A DNA stretch of 52,803 nucleotides from Nostoc punctiforme NIES-2108 (GCA_003326195.1 LXQE01000117.1:259677-312479), one strand, 5' to 3'. Shown: positions 25,250-34,829, numbered from the stretch's first letter. Numbers and translations: made by a program. Notes: generated by a model from the sequence alone, not told the origin.

Positions 25250-25879
25250 ATGGAATGGCACGTAACTGATGCTCAAAGTTTAGCAATCATTGATAGTGAA
25301 ATTGGCGATCATGTCTTTTCACCCGCAGAGTATGAGATTGTGCGTCGGGTAATCTACGCCACGGCTGACTTTGAGTATAAGTCTTTGATTCGCTTTTCTG
25401 AGCGTGCCTTGCAAGCTGGAGCAGCAGCGCTAGCCGCACGTACCACGATTGTGGTAGATGTGCCGATGGTACAAGTAGGTATTGCTTACGACATTCAAAA
25501 CACCTTTGCAAATCCAGTGTATTGCAGCATGGAAGCTCTAACACGCCCTCAAAAAGAAAAGACTCGCGCAGCATGGGGAATAGAAACCTTAGCAAAGCGT
25601 TATCCAGAGGGCATTTTTGTGGTAGGTCAAGCGCAAACGGCACTGACTGCACTGGTGGATTTAATTGAAGTTGAGGAAATTAGACCTGCTTTAATAATTG
25701 CAACTCCAGTAGGATTTGTAAATGTTGATGAAGCTAAGGAGCGCTTACAAGAGTCTCTAGTGCCTCACATTATAATTGACAGCCGCAAAGGTAATGCAGT
25801 TGTAGCAGCTGCGATCGTTGATGGGTTGGTAGACTTAGCTTGGCAAGCCTATGGACAAGATGGAAATCGGGGGAGCTAG
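25250..25879 (+). CDS. cobH: Precorrin-8X methylmutase
   Basis: 209 residues from the ATG at 25250; a TTG 18 bases earlier is in frame. The enzyme moves the C11 methyl group to C12, turning (cobalt-)precorrin-8 into hydrogenobyrinate or cobyrinate in cobalamin synthesis. Visible family blocks are FSPAEYEIVRRVI, ADFEYKSLIRFS, ALQAGAAALAARTTIVVDVPMVQVGI, SRKGNAVVAAAIVDGL and VVGQAQTALTALVDLIE. The catalytic His of CobH/CbiC (IHACG or IHTTAD) is Tyr36 here (VIYATADF), which may be a lineage feature. No other cobalamin gene is adjacent; the beta-helix gene downstream appears unrelated. Confidence 0.9.
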   Translation: MEWHVTDAQSLAIIDSEIGDHVFSPAEYEIVRRVIYATADFEYKSLIRFSERALQAGAAALAARTTIVVDVPMVQVGIAYDIQNTFANPVYCSMEALTRPQKEKTRAAWGIETLAKRYPEGIFVVGQAQTALTALVDLIEVEEIRPALIIATPVGFVNVDEAKERLQESLVPHIIIDSRKGNAVVAAAIVDGLVDLAWQAYGQDGNRGS

Positions 25880-25956
25880 GAAAGTCGGCTCTATTATACT
25901 TTATATCCAAAAGAGTATTCATCAATCATTGAATATCCTGATATTTTTGTGAAGTC

Positions 25957-27393
25957 GTGCCGTTCAAGGAGCCTTTTCTTGTGGTAATTCAAGGTTTCAG
26001 TTTAAGCGCATATCTTACAATTCCTGTGATATTAAGTCTTTTGGGTGATGGACAAGGAATAAAAGTATCTTTAGTTAAAAACGTTCGTCAGGTATCTACT
26101 AACAAGGAAATTATCCTATCCAAGGGTGAGCTAATCAGCACTAGGGCAACTCCAAAAACATACTATGTTAGTGGTACTGGAGATGACACAAATAGCGGAC
26201 TCTCTACTTCATCCGCCTTTAGGACAATTCAAAGGGCAGCAAATCTGACTAACCCTGGCGATACAGTATTGATTATGAACGGAGTGTACACAAATTTAAG
26301 CAAAGCTGGTAGTGCAGTAAGTATTAAACGTTCTGGAACTGCAAAAGCATGGATTAAGTATAAAGCATATCCTGGTCATGTCCCAAAAATTCAGCACAAT
26401 ACATGGAACGGTATCTCGATTTCAAATAGAGCTTCATATGTCGAGATAAATGGGCTGGAGGTAATAGGAAATAATGCCAATATAACCCTTGATTATGCGA
26501 TGAGTCAGAAGACTAACAAACGAAACCCGCTAACGAATGGAAACTGTATCAGTGTGGATGGACGAACAAATGGTCATAGTCACCATATACGTATTGTCAA
26601 CAACAAGGTACATAAGTGTGGAGGAGCAGGCATTTCAGCGATTGAATCGGACTATGTGACAATAGATAATAACGAAGTTTTCGATAATGCCTGGTATAGC
26701 GTTTATGGTACCAGTGGGATTTCGATGTTGAATAATTGGAATTCTGACAACAAGCGGGGATACAAGATGTTTGTTACGAACAATAAAACCTACAACAATC
26801 GTATGTACATCCCTTGGATTGCAGTCGGAAAAATCACAGATGGTAATGGCATTATTATCGATAGTACAAGAAATGATGAAAACCCAAAATTGGATGCATA
26901 TAAAGGATATACTTTAGTTAAAAATAATCTGGCATTTAATAATGGTGGATCGGGTATTCATGCATTTTTAAGCGAACATGTTGATATTGTAAATAACACA
27001 GCTGTTTTAAATAATCAGAGTCCAGAACTTAATGGTGGGCAAATATTTGCTCATACGTCATCTGATGTCAAAATTCTAAGGAACATTCTCTATGCTTTTC
27101 CTGGGAAAAATATTAATAATAAGACTAAAAATAAAAACGTTATTTATGATTATAATATCTACATGAATAGCTCTAAGATAAATGTTAAGGGGCCTCACGA
27201 TATTGTTGCAGGCTCACAATTTTTAAGCAATTATCCTACTCTAAAAAAAATATCTGGCAATTGGAAATCGCGGTTAGATAAACAAAATCCGCCAACACGG
27301 CCTTATGTCGAACCTAAGTCGGCAGGTTTTACCTGTGGGACAGTGACTTATCGTTTGCAAGGAAAACTCATCAAAGTAGGATGCTCTCGTTAG
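25957..27393 (+). CDS. Secreted right-handed parallel beta-helix protein (pectate lyase-like fold)
   Basis: 478 residues from a GTG start at 25957. An N-terminal hydrophobic stretch (FLVVIQGFSLSAYLTIPVILSLL) may be a signal peptide. From about residue 65 the sequence is YYVSGTGDDTNSGLSTSSAFRT with IQRAANLTNPGDTVLIMNGVY, the start typical of DUF1565/pectate-lyase-like beta helices. Repeated Asn-rich rungs follow: IRIVNNKVHKCGGAGISAIE, VTIDNNEVFDNAWYSVYGTS, KMFVTNNKTYNNRMY and VDIVNNTAVLNNQS. A C-terminal Cys pair (FTCGTVTYRLQGKLIKVGC) closes the protein. Such folds bind or cleave acidic polysaccharides, so a role on exopolysaccharide is plausible but unproven. Confidence 0.75.
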   Translation: MPFKEPFLVVIQGFSLSAYLTIPVILSLLGDGQGIKVSLVKNVRQVSTNKEIILSKGELISTRATPKTYYVSGTGDDTNSGLSTSSAFRTIQRAANLTNPGDTVLIMNGVYTNLSKAGSAVSIKRSGTAKAWIKYKAYPGHVPKIQHNTWNGISISNRASYVEINGLEVIGNNANITLDYAMSQKTNKRNPLTNGNCISVDGRTNGHSHHIRIVNNKVHKCGGAGISAIESDYVTIDNNEVFDNAWYSVYGTSGISMLNNWNSDNKRGYKMFVTNNKTYNNRMYIPWIAVGKITDGNGIIIDSTRNDENPKLDAYKGYTLVKNNLAFNNGGSGIHAFLSEHVDIVNNTAVLNNQSPELNGGQIFAHTSSDVKILRNILYAFPGKNINNKTKNKNVIYDYNIYMNSSKINVKGPHDIVAGSQFLSNYPTLKKISGNWKSRLDKQNPPTRPYVEPKSAGFTCGTVTYRLQGKLIKVGCSR

Positions 27394-27519
27394 CAAGAAG
27401 ACAGGAGAGATTTATCTCGAATCTAAATGCTTGAACCTCCTGGGCGACCATCGAGAAGTTTTGCAGTTGAGAGCAAACTGCCGAAATATTTGCGATATAC
27501 GGCTCGTAATTTCTAAACG

Positions 27520-27558
27520 ACTCACACGATGCGTAAATGCAGGGTGTGAGTTTATTTC
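27520..27558 (+). terminator. Possible terminator between convergent genes
   Basis: A perfect 8-bp stem ACTCACAC / GTGTGAGT (27520-27527, 27544-27551) with a 16-base loop is followed by TTATTTCTC. It lies between the beta-helix gene and the convergent gene ending at 27601. Confidence 0.4.
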
Positions 27559-27600
27559 TCTTGTACGTTTCTGAAAGAGAAGCCTATACGGATTACCTCT

Positions 27601-28287
27601 TCAATCCTCTACTCTACGACGCCGCCGACGTGGTTTTTGTTGTTGGTCTTCACGCAAGCGACGACCGACTTCGTTAAAGAAATCCCGCCGCAGATAAGGA
27701 TAATCGCTAACCCACAGGTCACGATTGGGAAAGTATATATCGCTGAATTCTTCAATACTGCTCAAATCTGGACGATTTGACATCACTACCATTTCTGCAA
27801 TTTGGCCGCGAGTAATAACTTTGTGGGCAGGACGTAATGGTGCTACAAACTCAATGGTAAATCCCGTGTCATCTCCTACCTCTAAGTTTATCTGTTTTTC
27901 TCGGTTTTCTATAATCACCAATTCGCCTTTGTTATTGACTGTTTCGGTTTTACCCATCAACTGGTCTGTAATCCACCAATCTAGGACTCGACCACGGAAA
28001 AAGCCGCCGTACTTATAACGGCGGCATTGTAAATTCCGCATACTTGCTTGAAACACTGGATACCACAACCAAAAAAAAGCGCTAATTACCCCTAGCACAA
28101 ATACTATTGAAGCAAACTCAAGCTTGAAAACAACTGTTGCAAGCAAAATAACAACTACTGCAACTACAGAAATTAACAGCCGTTGCAAAAAATTTGAGAA
28201 CTTCCCCCAATAGTACTTGTACTGCAAACCAGTGGCAATTAGGGGGACAACTTGTTCAAATTTCTGGCGAGTCAGTGGTACTAACAT
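27601..28287 (-). CDS. Two-helix membrane protein, cyanobacterial conserved hypothetical
   Basis: 228 residues from the ATG at 28287; the open frame runs further up but would overlap dapB, so the internal ATG is chosen. MLVPLTRQKFEQVVPLIATG leads into two hydrophobic segments (LLISVVAVVVILLATVVF and SIVFVLGVISAFFWLWYPVF), then a soluble domain (YKYGGFFRGRVLDWWITDQL; GFTIEFVAPLRPAHKVITRGQ) and a C-terminal Arg run (KPRRRRRRVED). Some cyanobacterial annotations call such proteins phosphate-transporter permeases, but I see no permease motif. It lies 32 bases after dapB on the same strand, so the two are probably one transcript. Confidence 0.75.
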   Translation of the reverse strand: MLVPLTRQKFEQVVPLIATGLQYKYYWGKFSNFLQRLLISVVAVVVILLATVVFKLEFASIVFVLGVISAFFWLWYPVFQASMRNLQCRRYKYGGFFRGRVLDWWITDQLMGKTETVNNKGELVIIENREKQINLEVGDDTGFTIEFVAPLRPAHKVITRGQIAEMVVMSNRPDLSSIEEFSDIYFPNRDLWVSDYPYLRRDFFNEVGRRLREDQQQKPRRRRRRVED

Positions 28288-28319
28288 GAGTGCTAAGTAA
28301 TGAATGCCCAATTGTGTGT

Positions 28320-29156
28320 TTAAAGTATCTTTTCTAATCCATATACTAACGACTTTAGCGCTAAAACTTTGCGAATCGCTAGTAGCACTCCTGGCATATA
28401 ACAAGCGCGATCGCTCGTATCATGTCGTAAAGTATAAATCTGTCCTGCTGCGCCAAAAATCACTTCCTGGTGGGCAATCAATCCTGGCAAGCGCACGCTA
28501 TGAATTCTAATCCCTTCATCTGCGATACTGCCCCTCGCCCCTGCTAATTTTTCCGTTTCTTCTACAAGAGCAGGGTTAAAAGTTTTACCCAATTCTCCTA
28601 ATAACTGCGCCGTTTGAATCGCAGTACCACTGGGAGCATCAGCTTTTTGGTTGTGATGCAGTTCGATAATTTCTACATGGTCAAAATATTTTGAGGCGGC
28701 GATCGCAGCTTGTTGCAACAGTACCATCCCAATGGAAAAATTAGGAATAATTAAACAACCTGTGCTAGCTTTGTCGGCAAAGTCTGCCAAGTCTTGAATT
28801 TGTTCTGGACTTAAGCCAGTGGTGCCGACTACAGGACGAATACCGTAAGCGATCGCACTGCGAATATTGTCATAAACTGAATCGGGATGGGTAAAGTCTA
28901 CAATCACTCCTGGAGGAGACTGTCTGTCGCCAGCTACATACCCCAACATCGGTTCTAATTGATTGGTAATCGGCACTTCCAAAGGTTCGCTTAAACCCGC
29001 TAACTCTCCCGCATCTTTATCTTGATGTTCCAAACTGTGGTCAATTGCACCCACTAGGTTTAAGTCAGGTGCTTGCGCCACCGCCTTAATCACTTCACGG
29101 CCCATTTTGCCAGCAGCACCGTTGACAATAACCGGGATAGGAGCTTGATTCGTCAT
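28320..29156 (-). CDS. dapB: 4-hydroxy-tetrahydrodipicolinate reductase
   Basis: 278 residues. It reduces 4-hydroxy-tetrahydrodipicolinate with NAD(P)H in the diaminopimelate/lysine pathway. The N-terminal Rossmann motif is [12 protein letters not shown], the nucleotide/substrate region includes VVGTTGLS and the active-site segment reads [18 protein letters not shown] with the conserved His pair and Lys. Length is usual for the family. The ATG at 29156 fits the domain start. Downstream is a small membrane protein gene, likely co-transcribed. The 499-base gap upstream contains a divergent small-RNA candidate. Confidence 0.96.
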   Translation of the reverse strand: MTNQAPIPVIVNGAAGKMGREVIKAVAQAPDLNLVGAIDHSLEHQDKDAGELAGLSEPLEVPITNQLEPMLGYVAGDRQSPPGVIVDFTHPDSVYDNIRSAIAYGIRPVVGTTGLSPEQIQDLADFADKASTGCLIIPNFSIGMVLLQQAAIAASKYFDHVEIIELHHNQKADAPSGTAIQTAQLLGELGKTFNPALVEETEKLAGARGSIADEGIRIHSVRLPGLIAHQEVIFGAAGQIYTLRHDTSDRACYMPGVLLAIRKVLALKSLVYGLEKIL

Positions 29157-29410
29157 AGGTCGAGAAATACTTTTTGAGTCAACAAGGGAATTGTAAAGAC
29201 TTTCGCGATCTAGTAGCTAGCTTCTCAAATTTTTGGCTTAATTCTACCTACCTGAATTGTGCAGCTAATCGCTTACTTTTTCTACTCCCCAAAAGATCGG
29301 TTCTCGTTTTCATCGCACTATCTTACTCAGTAACCCGTTTTATTTGCCGCTCGTACTGCCTTGATAAGTATTCCTTATAAAATATATCAGCCTTTGTTTG
29401 TCAAGTCTAG

Positions 29411-29439
29411 TTGACCATTTGTAATATTATTGTTATATT
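29411..29439 (+). promoter_or_regulatory. Sigma-70-type promoter in the dapB-panB gap
   Basis: TTGACC (29411-29416) and TATATT (29434-29439) are separated by exactly 17 bases, close to the consensus. Transcription would start near 29446, rightward. No protein gene lies on this strand before the terminator at 29594. Confidence 0.6.
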
Positions 29440-29445
29440 TATTTA

Positions 29446-29620
29446 CATAGCTTAGTAAAGCCCCAAAGTAAGCCGCATAGCTAAAATTGCACCTTGTCTA
29501 TTACCTATCTAGTTTTGGTTACGTTGGGTGTTAACTAAGAAAAACAGACTTCGGTTTTAAAATATCCCATCGACATTTGGACTTCTCCCATCTACCTCGG
29601 CTATCAAGTCGGGGTTTTTT
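29446..29620 (+). ncRNA. Candidate small RNA between panB and dapB
   Basis: The interval runs from the predicted start of the 29411 promoter to an intrinsic terminator (29594-29620), about 175 nt. The terminator is an 8-bp stem ACCTCGGC / GTCGGGGT (two wobbles) with loop TATCAA and a T-run. There is no ATG-led frame of note, and both flanking genes are on the other strand, so neither can own this terminator. An internal weak hairpin occurs around AACAGACTTCGGTTTT. I cannot assign it to Yfr, NsiR or another named family. Alternatively it marks a decayed gene. Confidence 0.5.
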
Positions 29621-29655
29621 ATGTTCTTCATTAGCTGCTTATTTCTTTCACTTTT

Positions 29656-30426
29656 CTAAGGAAACTTCCGCTCTCGCACTTCCACGGCATAGTCTTGCAC
29701 AGCTTTGGTAATAGTCTCGCGCAAATTTGTGTAAACTTTGGCGAATGGTGGATGCTTTTCTGCCAGCCCGAGGACATCTGAAGTAACTAAAACTTGTCCA
29801 TCGCAGTGAATTCCCGCACCGATACCAATTGTGGGAATACTCAATTTTTGTGAAATATGCATTGCTAAATCTGCGGGTATATGCTCTAGAACCAAAGAAA
29901 ATACACCCGCTTGTTCGAGAGCGATCGCTTCTTGTAAAATCCTCTCACTGGCTTCTTGTGTCTTTCCTTGTTGTCGCAAACCCAGTTGATGTATTGATTG
30001 TGGTGTCAAACCGACATGACCCATAACTGGAATTCCAGCTTGTACTAAACGAGCCACAGTTTCGGCCATTGCTGGATAGCCACCTTCTAACTTTACCGCT
30101 TGAGCGCCCGTTTCCTTTAGTACCCGCCCAGCTGAGTGCATCGCTTGTTGGAGACTTTCTTGATACGTCAAAAATGGTAAATCTACAACTACTAATGCCC
30201 GTTTCACCCCACGGCGCACAGATTTGGCGTGATAGATAATTTCATCCAAGGTGATTGGCAGTGTTGTTTCATACCCTAAAACTACCGCCATCGAGTCACC
30301 CACAAGGATTAAGTCTACACCAGCTGCATCGAGAAGTTGAGCGATCGCATAATCCCAAGCGGTCAACGCGACAATTGAACGTCCCTGTTGTTTCCATTGA
30401 ATTAATTGCTGGGTAGTAATTGCCAT
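29656..30426 (-). CDS. panB: 3-methyl-2-oxobutanoate hydroxymethyltransferase
   Basis: 256 residues. It transfers a hydroxymethyl group from 5,10-methylene-tetrahydrofolate to 2-oxoisovalerate, the first step to pantothenate and CoA. The family blocks are clear: [40 protein letters not shown] (metal-binding Asp), [15 protein letters not shown] and [12 protein letters not shown], and [21 protein letters not shown] near the end. Length and order are standard. It is alone on its side of an STRR-filled gap; the propeller gene upstream on the same strand may or may not share its promoter. Confidence 0.97.
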   Translation of the reverse strand: MAITTQQLIQWKQQGRSIVALTAWDYAIAQLLDAAGVDLILVGDSMAVVLGYETTLPITLDEIIYHAKSVRRGVKRALVVVDLPFLTYQESLQQAMHSAGRVLKETGAQAVKLEGGYPAMAETVARLVQAGIPVMGHVGLTPQSIHQLGLRQQGKTQEASERILQEAIALEQAGVFSLVLEHIPADLAMHISQKLSIPTIGIGAGIHCDGQVLVTSDVLGLAEKHPPFAKVYTNLRETITKAVQDYAVEVRERKFP

Positions 30427-30432
30427 TTTTTT

Positions 30433-30552
30433 AGTGTTGAGTGCTGAATTAGAAGTGCTGAATTAGAAGTGCTGAGTTAGGAGTAAATAGTTGAGGATTT
30501 AATTTAATTCATAACTTCTAATTCCTAACTCTTAACTCTTAACTCCTAACTT
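30433..30552. repeat. STRR array between panB and the propeller gene
   Basis: GTGCTGAATTAGAA units on the left, TAACTCTTAACTCTTAACTC units on the right, in inverted relation. Similar arrays occur at 25141, 33947 and 49470. Confidence 0.8.
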
Positions 30553-30553
30553 G

Positions 30554-31660
30554 TTACTTCACGGCGCGGCTGAAAGCAATATGAGGTTTTGCACTGTCCG
30601 TTTTGGGCATTAACCAAGCTAGACCTTCACTAGTGCCAATCCATAATTTATTGCCGATGTCAGGTGCAAGGGTAATAACCCGACTAGAAGGAAGTCCAGC
30701 AACTTCTCCGTCTAAGACAGCTCCTGTATTTGGATTTAATCGTAACAAACCATTATTAGTCCCGACCCAGAGACTACCATCTTTAGCAAAACGTATCGCT
30801 GTCACATCACGCCCACGCAGGCGAGTTACAGACCGCAACACTGCACCAGTCTTTGGGTTAATAACTAGCAAATTATTCGGCATTCCCGCCCAAATTAACC
30901 CTTCTGGACTAATAGCTAAAGCTTGTACAGTTGTCCCTGGTAAATCTGCTATTCGCTTCATAATCGCAGCACTAGCAGTATTTACCCGTACCAATCCATC
31001 TAGAGTACCAACCCACAATTGACCTTCAGCATCTAAAGTCAAGGCATTAGCGCTGACACCAGGCAGATTTTTTAATGTTGTCATAATCAAGCCTTGGTCG
31101 GGACTAATGAGAGCTAAACCGCTATCAGTTCCAGTCCACAAATAACCCCGTTTGTCAAGTAACAGTGACAATACGCGTTTAGAAGGCAGAAATAAATTTT
31201 GTGCGGTGATTTCGTTAGTGCGGGGGTCAACTCGAACTAGTCCCTCATAACTTCCTACCCACAAACGTCCTACCTTGTCTTGGGCTAAAGCACCAATGGC
31301 AACATTTGGTAAGCTAACACGAGAAATAATCTTGCCGGTTTTAGGATCAATCCGCGATAGTCCGCGCCAAGAACCTACCCAAAGATTACCCGTAACATCT
31401 CCTAGTAAGTTACCAACACGATAATCAGTTTTTGGCGAATTTTCTTCAACTCCCCGCTCATCAGGCAAAGGTTCTACTCGCGGTGGCGGTGCGGAAGATG
31501 GGTAAGCGGGGGTAACATCAGATGAATTAATGTCAGGGGTTTTTTGCGCCCATCCCATATTTGACAAAGCTATCAACCCCAGCAAGATAGAAGTAATTAA
31601 TAAACTAGTACGCTTGTAAAACAATACCACGGTGACATTTCCTTTGGAGACAGTACCCAC
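30554..31660 (-). CDS. Exported seven-bladed beta-propeller protein (regulator-propeller repeats)
   Basis: Up to 368 residues from a GTG at 31660; other GTG codons downstream could also start it. A signal peptide (LLITSILLGLIALSNMGWA) is followed by a Pro-rich linker and seven ~42-residue repeats keyed by LWVGSWRGLSRIDP, LWVGSYEGLVRVDP, LWTGTDSGLALISP, LWVGTLDGLVRVNT, IWAGMPNNLLVINP, LWVGTNNGLLRLNP and LWIGTSEGLAWLMP. These match the Reg_prop repeats seen in sensor domains of hybrid two-component systems, but no kinase domain is attached. Seven repeats suggest a closed propeller in the periplasm or on the cell surface. Binding partner and role are unknown. Confidence 0.85.
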   Translation of the reverse strand: MGTVSKGNVTVVLFYKRTSLLITSILLGLIALSNMGWAQKTPDINSSDVTPAYPSSAPPPRVEPLPDERGVEENSPKTDYRVGNLLGDVTGNLWVGSWRGLSRIDPKTGKIISRVSLPNVAIGALAQDKVGRLWVGSYEGLVRVDPRTNEITAQNLFLPSKRVLSLLLDKRGYLWTGTDSGLALISPDQGLIMTTLKNLPGVSANALTLDAEGQLWVGTLDGLVRVNTASAAIMKRIADLPGTTVQALAISPEGLIWAGMPNNLLVINPKTGAVLRSVTRLRGRDVTAIRFAKDGSLWVGTNNGLLRLNPNTGAVLDGEVAGLPSSRVITLAPDIGNKLWIGTSEGLAWLMPKTDSAKPHIAFSRAVK

Positions 31661-32505
31661 AGCATTTACCTAAACTGGCTTTGGGTTAATTTCAGTGTTC
31701 CCCTAGTTGGGATTTTTTAAACATTGGGGATTAGGAACTGGGGACACTTTTCTACAAGAGGCTGCGCCAAAGACAAGCTACTTCGACTGCGCTCAGTACA
31801 AGTCAGTGCATCGCTGGGGACTGGGGATTTCGCCATCTCCCTCATCTTTTAAGTCCTTTACATTTATTAATGACAATTTGTAAAGCTTTTGTAACAAAAA
31901 GTTTAAATCTTTATGTAATAACAAAATTAAATAGATAAGTTAAAAACTTTCAAAGAATAACTTATCGAATTCTTGATATATTGTGAAACAAGTTACAAAT
32001 TACGCGGTGTGCAATTTTTTATCTTTCACTCAACACTCTGCTAAATCTCTCTCAAGTAAATTCTTTTCTGGTATCTTTTCCATCAAAGGGAAAGATATGA
32101 GGAGTGTAAAGGCGGGAATGTGTGCCAGCCAGACCAATCCCCTGAATACCCCGGTTTATGGAGTAATTATCTAAATCAAGCCGCAAAAGTCGGAAGTTTT
32201 GGTTAAATTGAGAAGGTTTAGTTGGGTGCGAAGAAGAGGTAAAAAAGAATTTTGATTTTTAGCAAGAGGAAACAGTAGAAGCGCTAGGTCGTGTACCCCT
32301 AGAAGGGGAAAACACTGGTGAGGAGGGCTACCACCGCTACCAAAGTGTCCGCCGCAAAAAAACTGCTAATCTCTGCCAAAGGCAACTCTTAACAAAATGT
32401 TTTCCCGATCTTCCCCTCGCTCAAGGGGGCAGGGGCGGGGTGAGGGGAAGTTGCACGAAACGTGATTTGATAATTAAAAAGAGTGATTTCAGGGAAGGAT
32501 AAAAT
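31661..32505. promoter_or_regulatory. Long upstream/leader region of rbcL
   Basis: No gene is supported in these ~845 bases. The left part (31730-31830) holds dispersed repeat sequence. Bases 31860-31950 are AT-rich with repeated TGTAA words (TTTGTAACA, TATGTAATAACA), where transcription-factor sites for rbc genes could lie. Long rbcL leaders are known in related cyanobacteria, so the right part is probably transcribed. At 32410-32450 a 9-bp hairpin CTTCCCCTC / GAGGGGAAG encloses a G-quadruplex-type motif. The rbcL Shine-Dalgarno GGGAAGGA is at 32494-32501. Confidence 0.6.
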
Positions 32506-33936
32506 ATGTCTTACGCTCAAACGAAGACTCAGAGCAAATCTGGGTATAAAGCCGGGGTTCAAGATTACAGACTAACTTATTACACACCGGATTACACACC
32601 AAAAGATACCGATCTTCTAGCTGCGTTCCGTATGACACCCCAGCCTGGTGTTCCTCCCGAAGAAGCAGGTGCGGCTGTAGCGGCTGAATCTTCCACAGGT
32701 ACTTGGACAACTGTGTGGACAGATTTGCTCACCGACCTCGATCGCTACAAAGGTCGTTGCTATGACATCGAACCAGTTCCCGGCGAAGACAACCAGTACA
32801 TTTGTTACGTTGCCTATCCTCTGGACTTGTTTGAAGAAGGTTCTGTAACCAACGTATTGACCTCAATTGTCGGTAACGTATTTGGTTTCAAAGCTTTGCG
32901 GGCACTGCGTCTAGAAGACATCCGTTTCCCAGTAGCTTACATCAAGACCTTCCAAGGGCCTCCTCACGGTATCCAAGTTGAACGCGACAAGTTAAACAAA
33001 TACGGTCGTCCTTTGCTGGGTTGTACCATTAAGCCCAAATTGGGTCTTTCCGCTAAGAACTACGGACGCGCTGTATACGAGTGCTTACGCGGTGGTTTGG
33101 ACTTCACCAAAGACGACGAAAACATCAACTCCGCACCATTCCAAAGATGGCGCGATCGCTTCTTGTTCGTAGCTGAAGCTATCAACAAAGCTCAAGCAGA
33201 AACCGGTGAAATTAAAGGTCACTACCTAAACGTTACCGCTCCTACCTGTGAAGAAATGCTGAAGCGGGCTGAGTACGCAAAAGAACTCAAAATGCCCATC
33301 ATCATGCATGACTACCTCACCGCAGGTTTCACCGCCAACACCACATTGGCTCGTTGGTGCCGCGATAACGGTATCTTGCTGCACATTCACCGTGCTATGC
33401 ACGCTGTAATTGACCGTCAAAAGAACCACGGTATCCACTTCCGTGTATTGGCTAAAGCCCTACGTTTATCTGGTGGCGACCACATCCACACTGGTACAGT
33501 AGTTGGTAAGTTGGAAGGTGAGCGCGGCATCACAATGGGCTTTGTTGACCTGTTGCGTGAAAACTACATTGAGCAAGACAAGTCTCGTGGTATCTACTTT
33601 ACCCAAGACTGGGCTTCTCTACCTGGTGTAATGGCAGTTGCTTCTGGTGGTATCCACGTATGGCACATGCCCGCACTGGTAGAAATCTTTGGTGATGACT
33701 CCGTACTACAATTCGGTGGTGGTACTCTTGGACACCCTTGGGGTAACGCTCCTGGTGCAACCGCTAACCGCGTCGCCTTAGAAGCCGTTGTTCAAGCTCG
33801 TAATGAAGGCCGTAACTTGGCTCGTGAAGGTAACGATATCATCCGCGAAGCTGCCAAGTGGTCTCCTGAACTGGCTGTTGCTTGCGAACTGTGGAAAGAA
33901 ATCAAGTTCGAGTTTGAAGCAATGGATACCGTCTGA
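32506..33936 (+). CDS. rbcL: RuBisCO large subunit (form IB)
   Basis: 476 residues, the standard cyanobacterial length. It carboxylates ribulose-1,5-bisphosphate in the carboxysome. The N-terminal [17 protein letters not shown], catalytic [14 protein letters not shown] and the carbamylated Lys202 in [10 protein letters not shown] are present, as are HIHRAMHA and [28 protein letters not shown] ribosome site stands about 5 bases upstream. Codon use is visibly cleaner (many C-ending codons) than in neighbours, as expected for a highly expressed gene. It heads the rbcL-rbcX-rbcS operon. Confidence 0.99.
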   Translation: MSYAQTKTQSKSGYKAGVQDYRLTYYTPDYTPKDTDLLAAFRMTPQPGVPPEEAGAAVAAESSTGTWTTVWTDLLTDLDRYKGRCYDIEPVPGEDNQYICYVAYPLDLFEEGSVTNVLTSIVGNVFGFKALRALRLEDIRFPVAYIKTFQGPPHGIQVERDKLNKYGRPLLGCTIKPKLGLSAKNYGRAVYECLRGGLDFTKDDENINSAPFQRWRDRFLFVAEAINKAQAETGEIKGHYLNVTAPTCEEMLKRAEYAKELKMPIIMHDYLTAGFTANTTLARWCRDNGILLHIHRAMHAVIDRQKNHGIHFRVLAKALRLSGGDHIHTGTVVGKLEGERGITMGFVDLLRENYIEQDKSRGIYFTQDWASLPGVMAVASGGIHVWHMPALVEIFGDDSVLQFGGGTLGHPWGNAPGATANRVALEAVVQARNEGRNLAREGNDIIREAAKWSPELAVACELWKEIKFEFEAMDTV

Positions 33937-33946
33937 TCTGGGTTAA

Positions 33947-34019
33947 CGGTTAAGAGTTAAGAGTTAAGAGTTAGGATTTGCATTAATTCATAACTCATAA
34001 CTCATAACTCATAACTCTT
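33947..34019. repeat. STRR array in the rbcL-rbcX spacer
   Basis: GGTTAAGAGTTAAGAGTTAA on the left and TAACTCATAACTCATAACTC on the right are inverted relative to each other and may fold in the mRNA. The rbcLX spacer of Nostoc and relatives is known to carry such heptamer repeats and is used in their phylogeny. Confidence 0.9.
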
Positions 34020-34036
34020 CAGGGCTGGGGTCAAGC

Positions 34037-34444
34037 ATGAATCTTAAGCAAATTGCGAAGGACACAGCCAAAACTCTCCAAAGCTATCTGACTTATCAGG
34101 CTCTAAGGACAGTATTGGCACAGCTAGGCGAAACTAATCCGCCATTAGAACTTTGGTTGCATAACTTTTCGTCTGGCAAAATTCAAAATGGTGAGTCATT
34201 CATTGAGCAACTGTTGCGAGAAAAACCAGATTTGGCTTTGCGAATCATGACTGTCAGAGAACACATTGCGGAAGAAATTGCAGAATTTTTACCGGAAATG
34301 GTTCGCACTGGCATTCAACAAGCCAACATGGAGCAGCGTCGCCAGCATTTAGAACGCATCACACGAATAGACACATCTAACCCCAGTCTGCAACCAGAAC
34401 AGCAAACAACTTCAGATCAGAATTTGGATAACTTATCCAATTAG
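34037..34444 (+). CDS. rbcX: RuBisCO assembly chaperone RbcX
   Basis: 135 residues. RbcX dimers bind the C-terminal tail of RbcL and help build the L8 core. The sequence is typical: [20 protein letters not shown] at the start, AVxTVLAQL-like [20 protein letters not shown], and [25 protein letters not shown] helices. The C-terminal tail is longer and polar. Its position between rbcL and rbcS is the standard arrangement in filamentous cyanobacteria. rbcS starts 46 bases downstream. Confidence 0.97.
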   Translation: MNLKQIAKDTAKTLQSYLTYQALRTVLAQLGETNPPLELWLHNFSSGKIQNGESFIEQLLREKPDLALRIMTVREHIAEEIAEFLPEMVRTGIQQANMEQRRQHLERITRIDTSNPSLQPEQQTTSDQNLDNLSN

Positions 34445-34490
34445 TTCGGTCAACCTAGTAGTAAAAAATCGCAACCCATTATCAAAAGCT

Positions 34491-34829
34491 ATGCAAACTT
34501 TACCAAAAGAGCGTCGTTACGAAACCCTTTCTTATCTGCCACCCCTTACTGACGCTCAAATTGCCAAGCAGATCCAGTACATTTTGAATCAAGGTTACAT
34601 TCCAGCGATCGAGTTCAACGAAACTTCTGAGCCAACAGAATTATATTGGACAATGTGGAAGCTGCCTTTGTTCGGTGCTAAATCCACTCAAGAAGTATTG
34701 AGCGAAGTCCAAGGATGCCGTTCTCAATTCAACACCAGCTATATCCGTGTTGTAGGTTTTGACAACATCAAGCAGTGCCAAATTCTCAGCTTTCTTGTTC
34801 ACAAACCCAACAAAGCTAACAGATACTAA
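34491..34829 (+). CDS. rbcS: RuBisCO small subunit
   Basis: 112 residues. It caps the L8 core to form the L8S8 enzyme. The hallmark blocks [47 protein letters not shown] and [14 protein letters not shown] are present. It is the last gene of the rbcL-rbcX-rbcS operon and is followed by a strong intrinsic terminator. Confidence 0.99.
   Translation: MQTLPKERRYETLSYLPPLTDAQIAKQIQYILNQGYIPAIEFNETSEPTELYWTMWKLPLFGAKSTQEVLSEVQGCRSQFNTSYIRVVGFDNIKQCQILSFLVHKPNKANRY

Noticed and set aside
25287..25652. 121-residue antisense frame inside cobH, and a similar one at 23214-23576
   Set aside because: Shadows of well-supported genes with no own motifs or ribosome sites.
31983..32174. 63-residue frame upstream of rbcL
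   Set aside because: GTG start without ribosome site inside the rbc upstream region; no domain.
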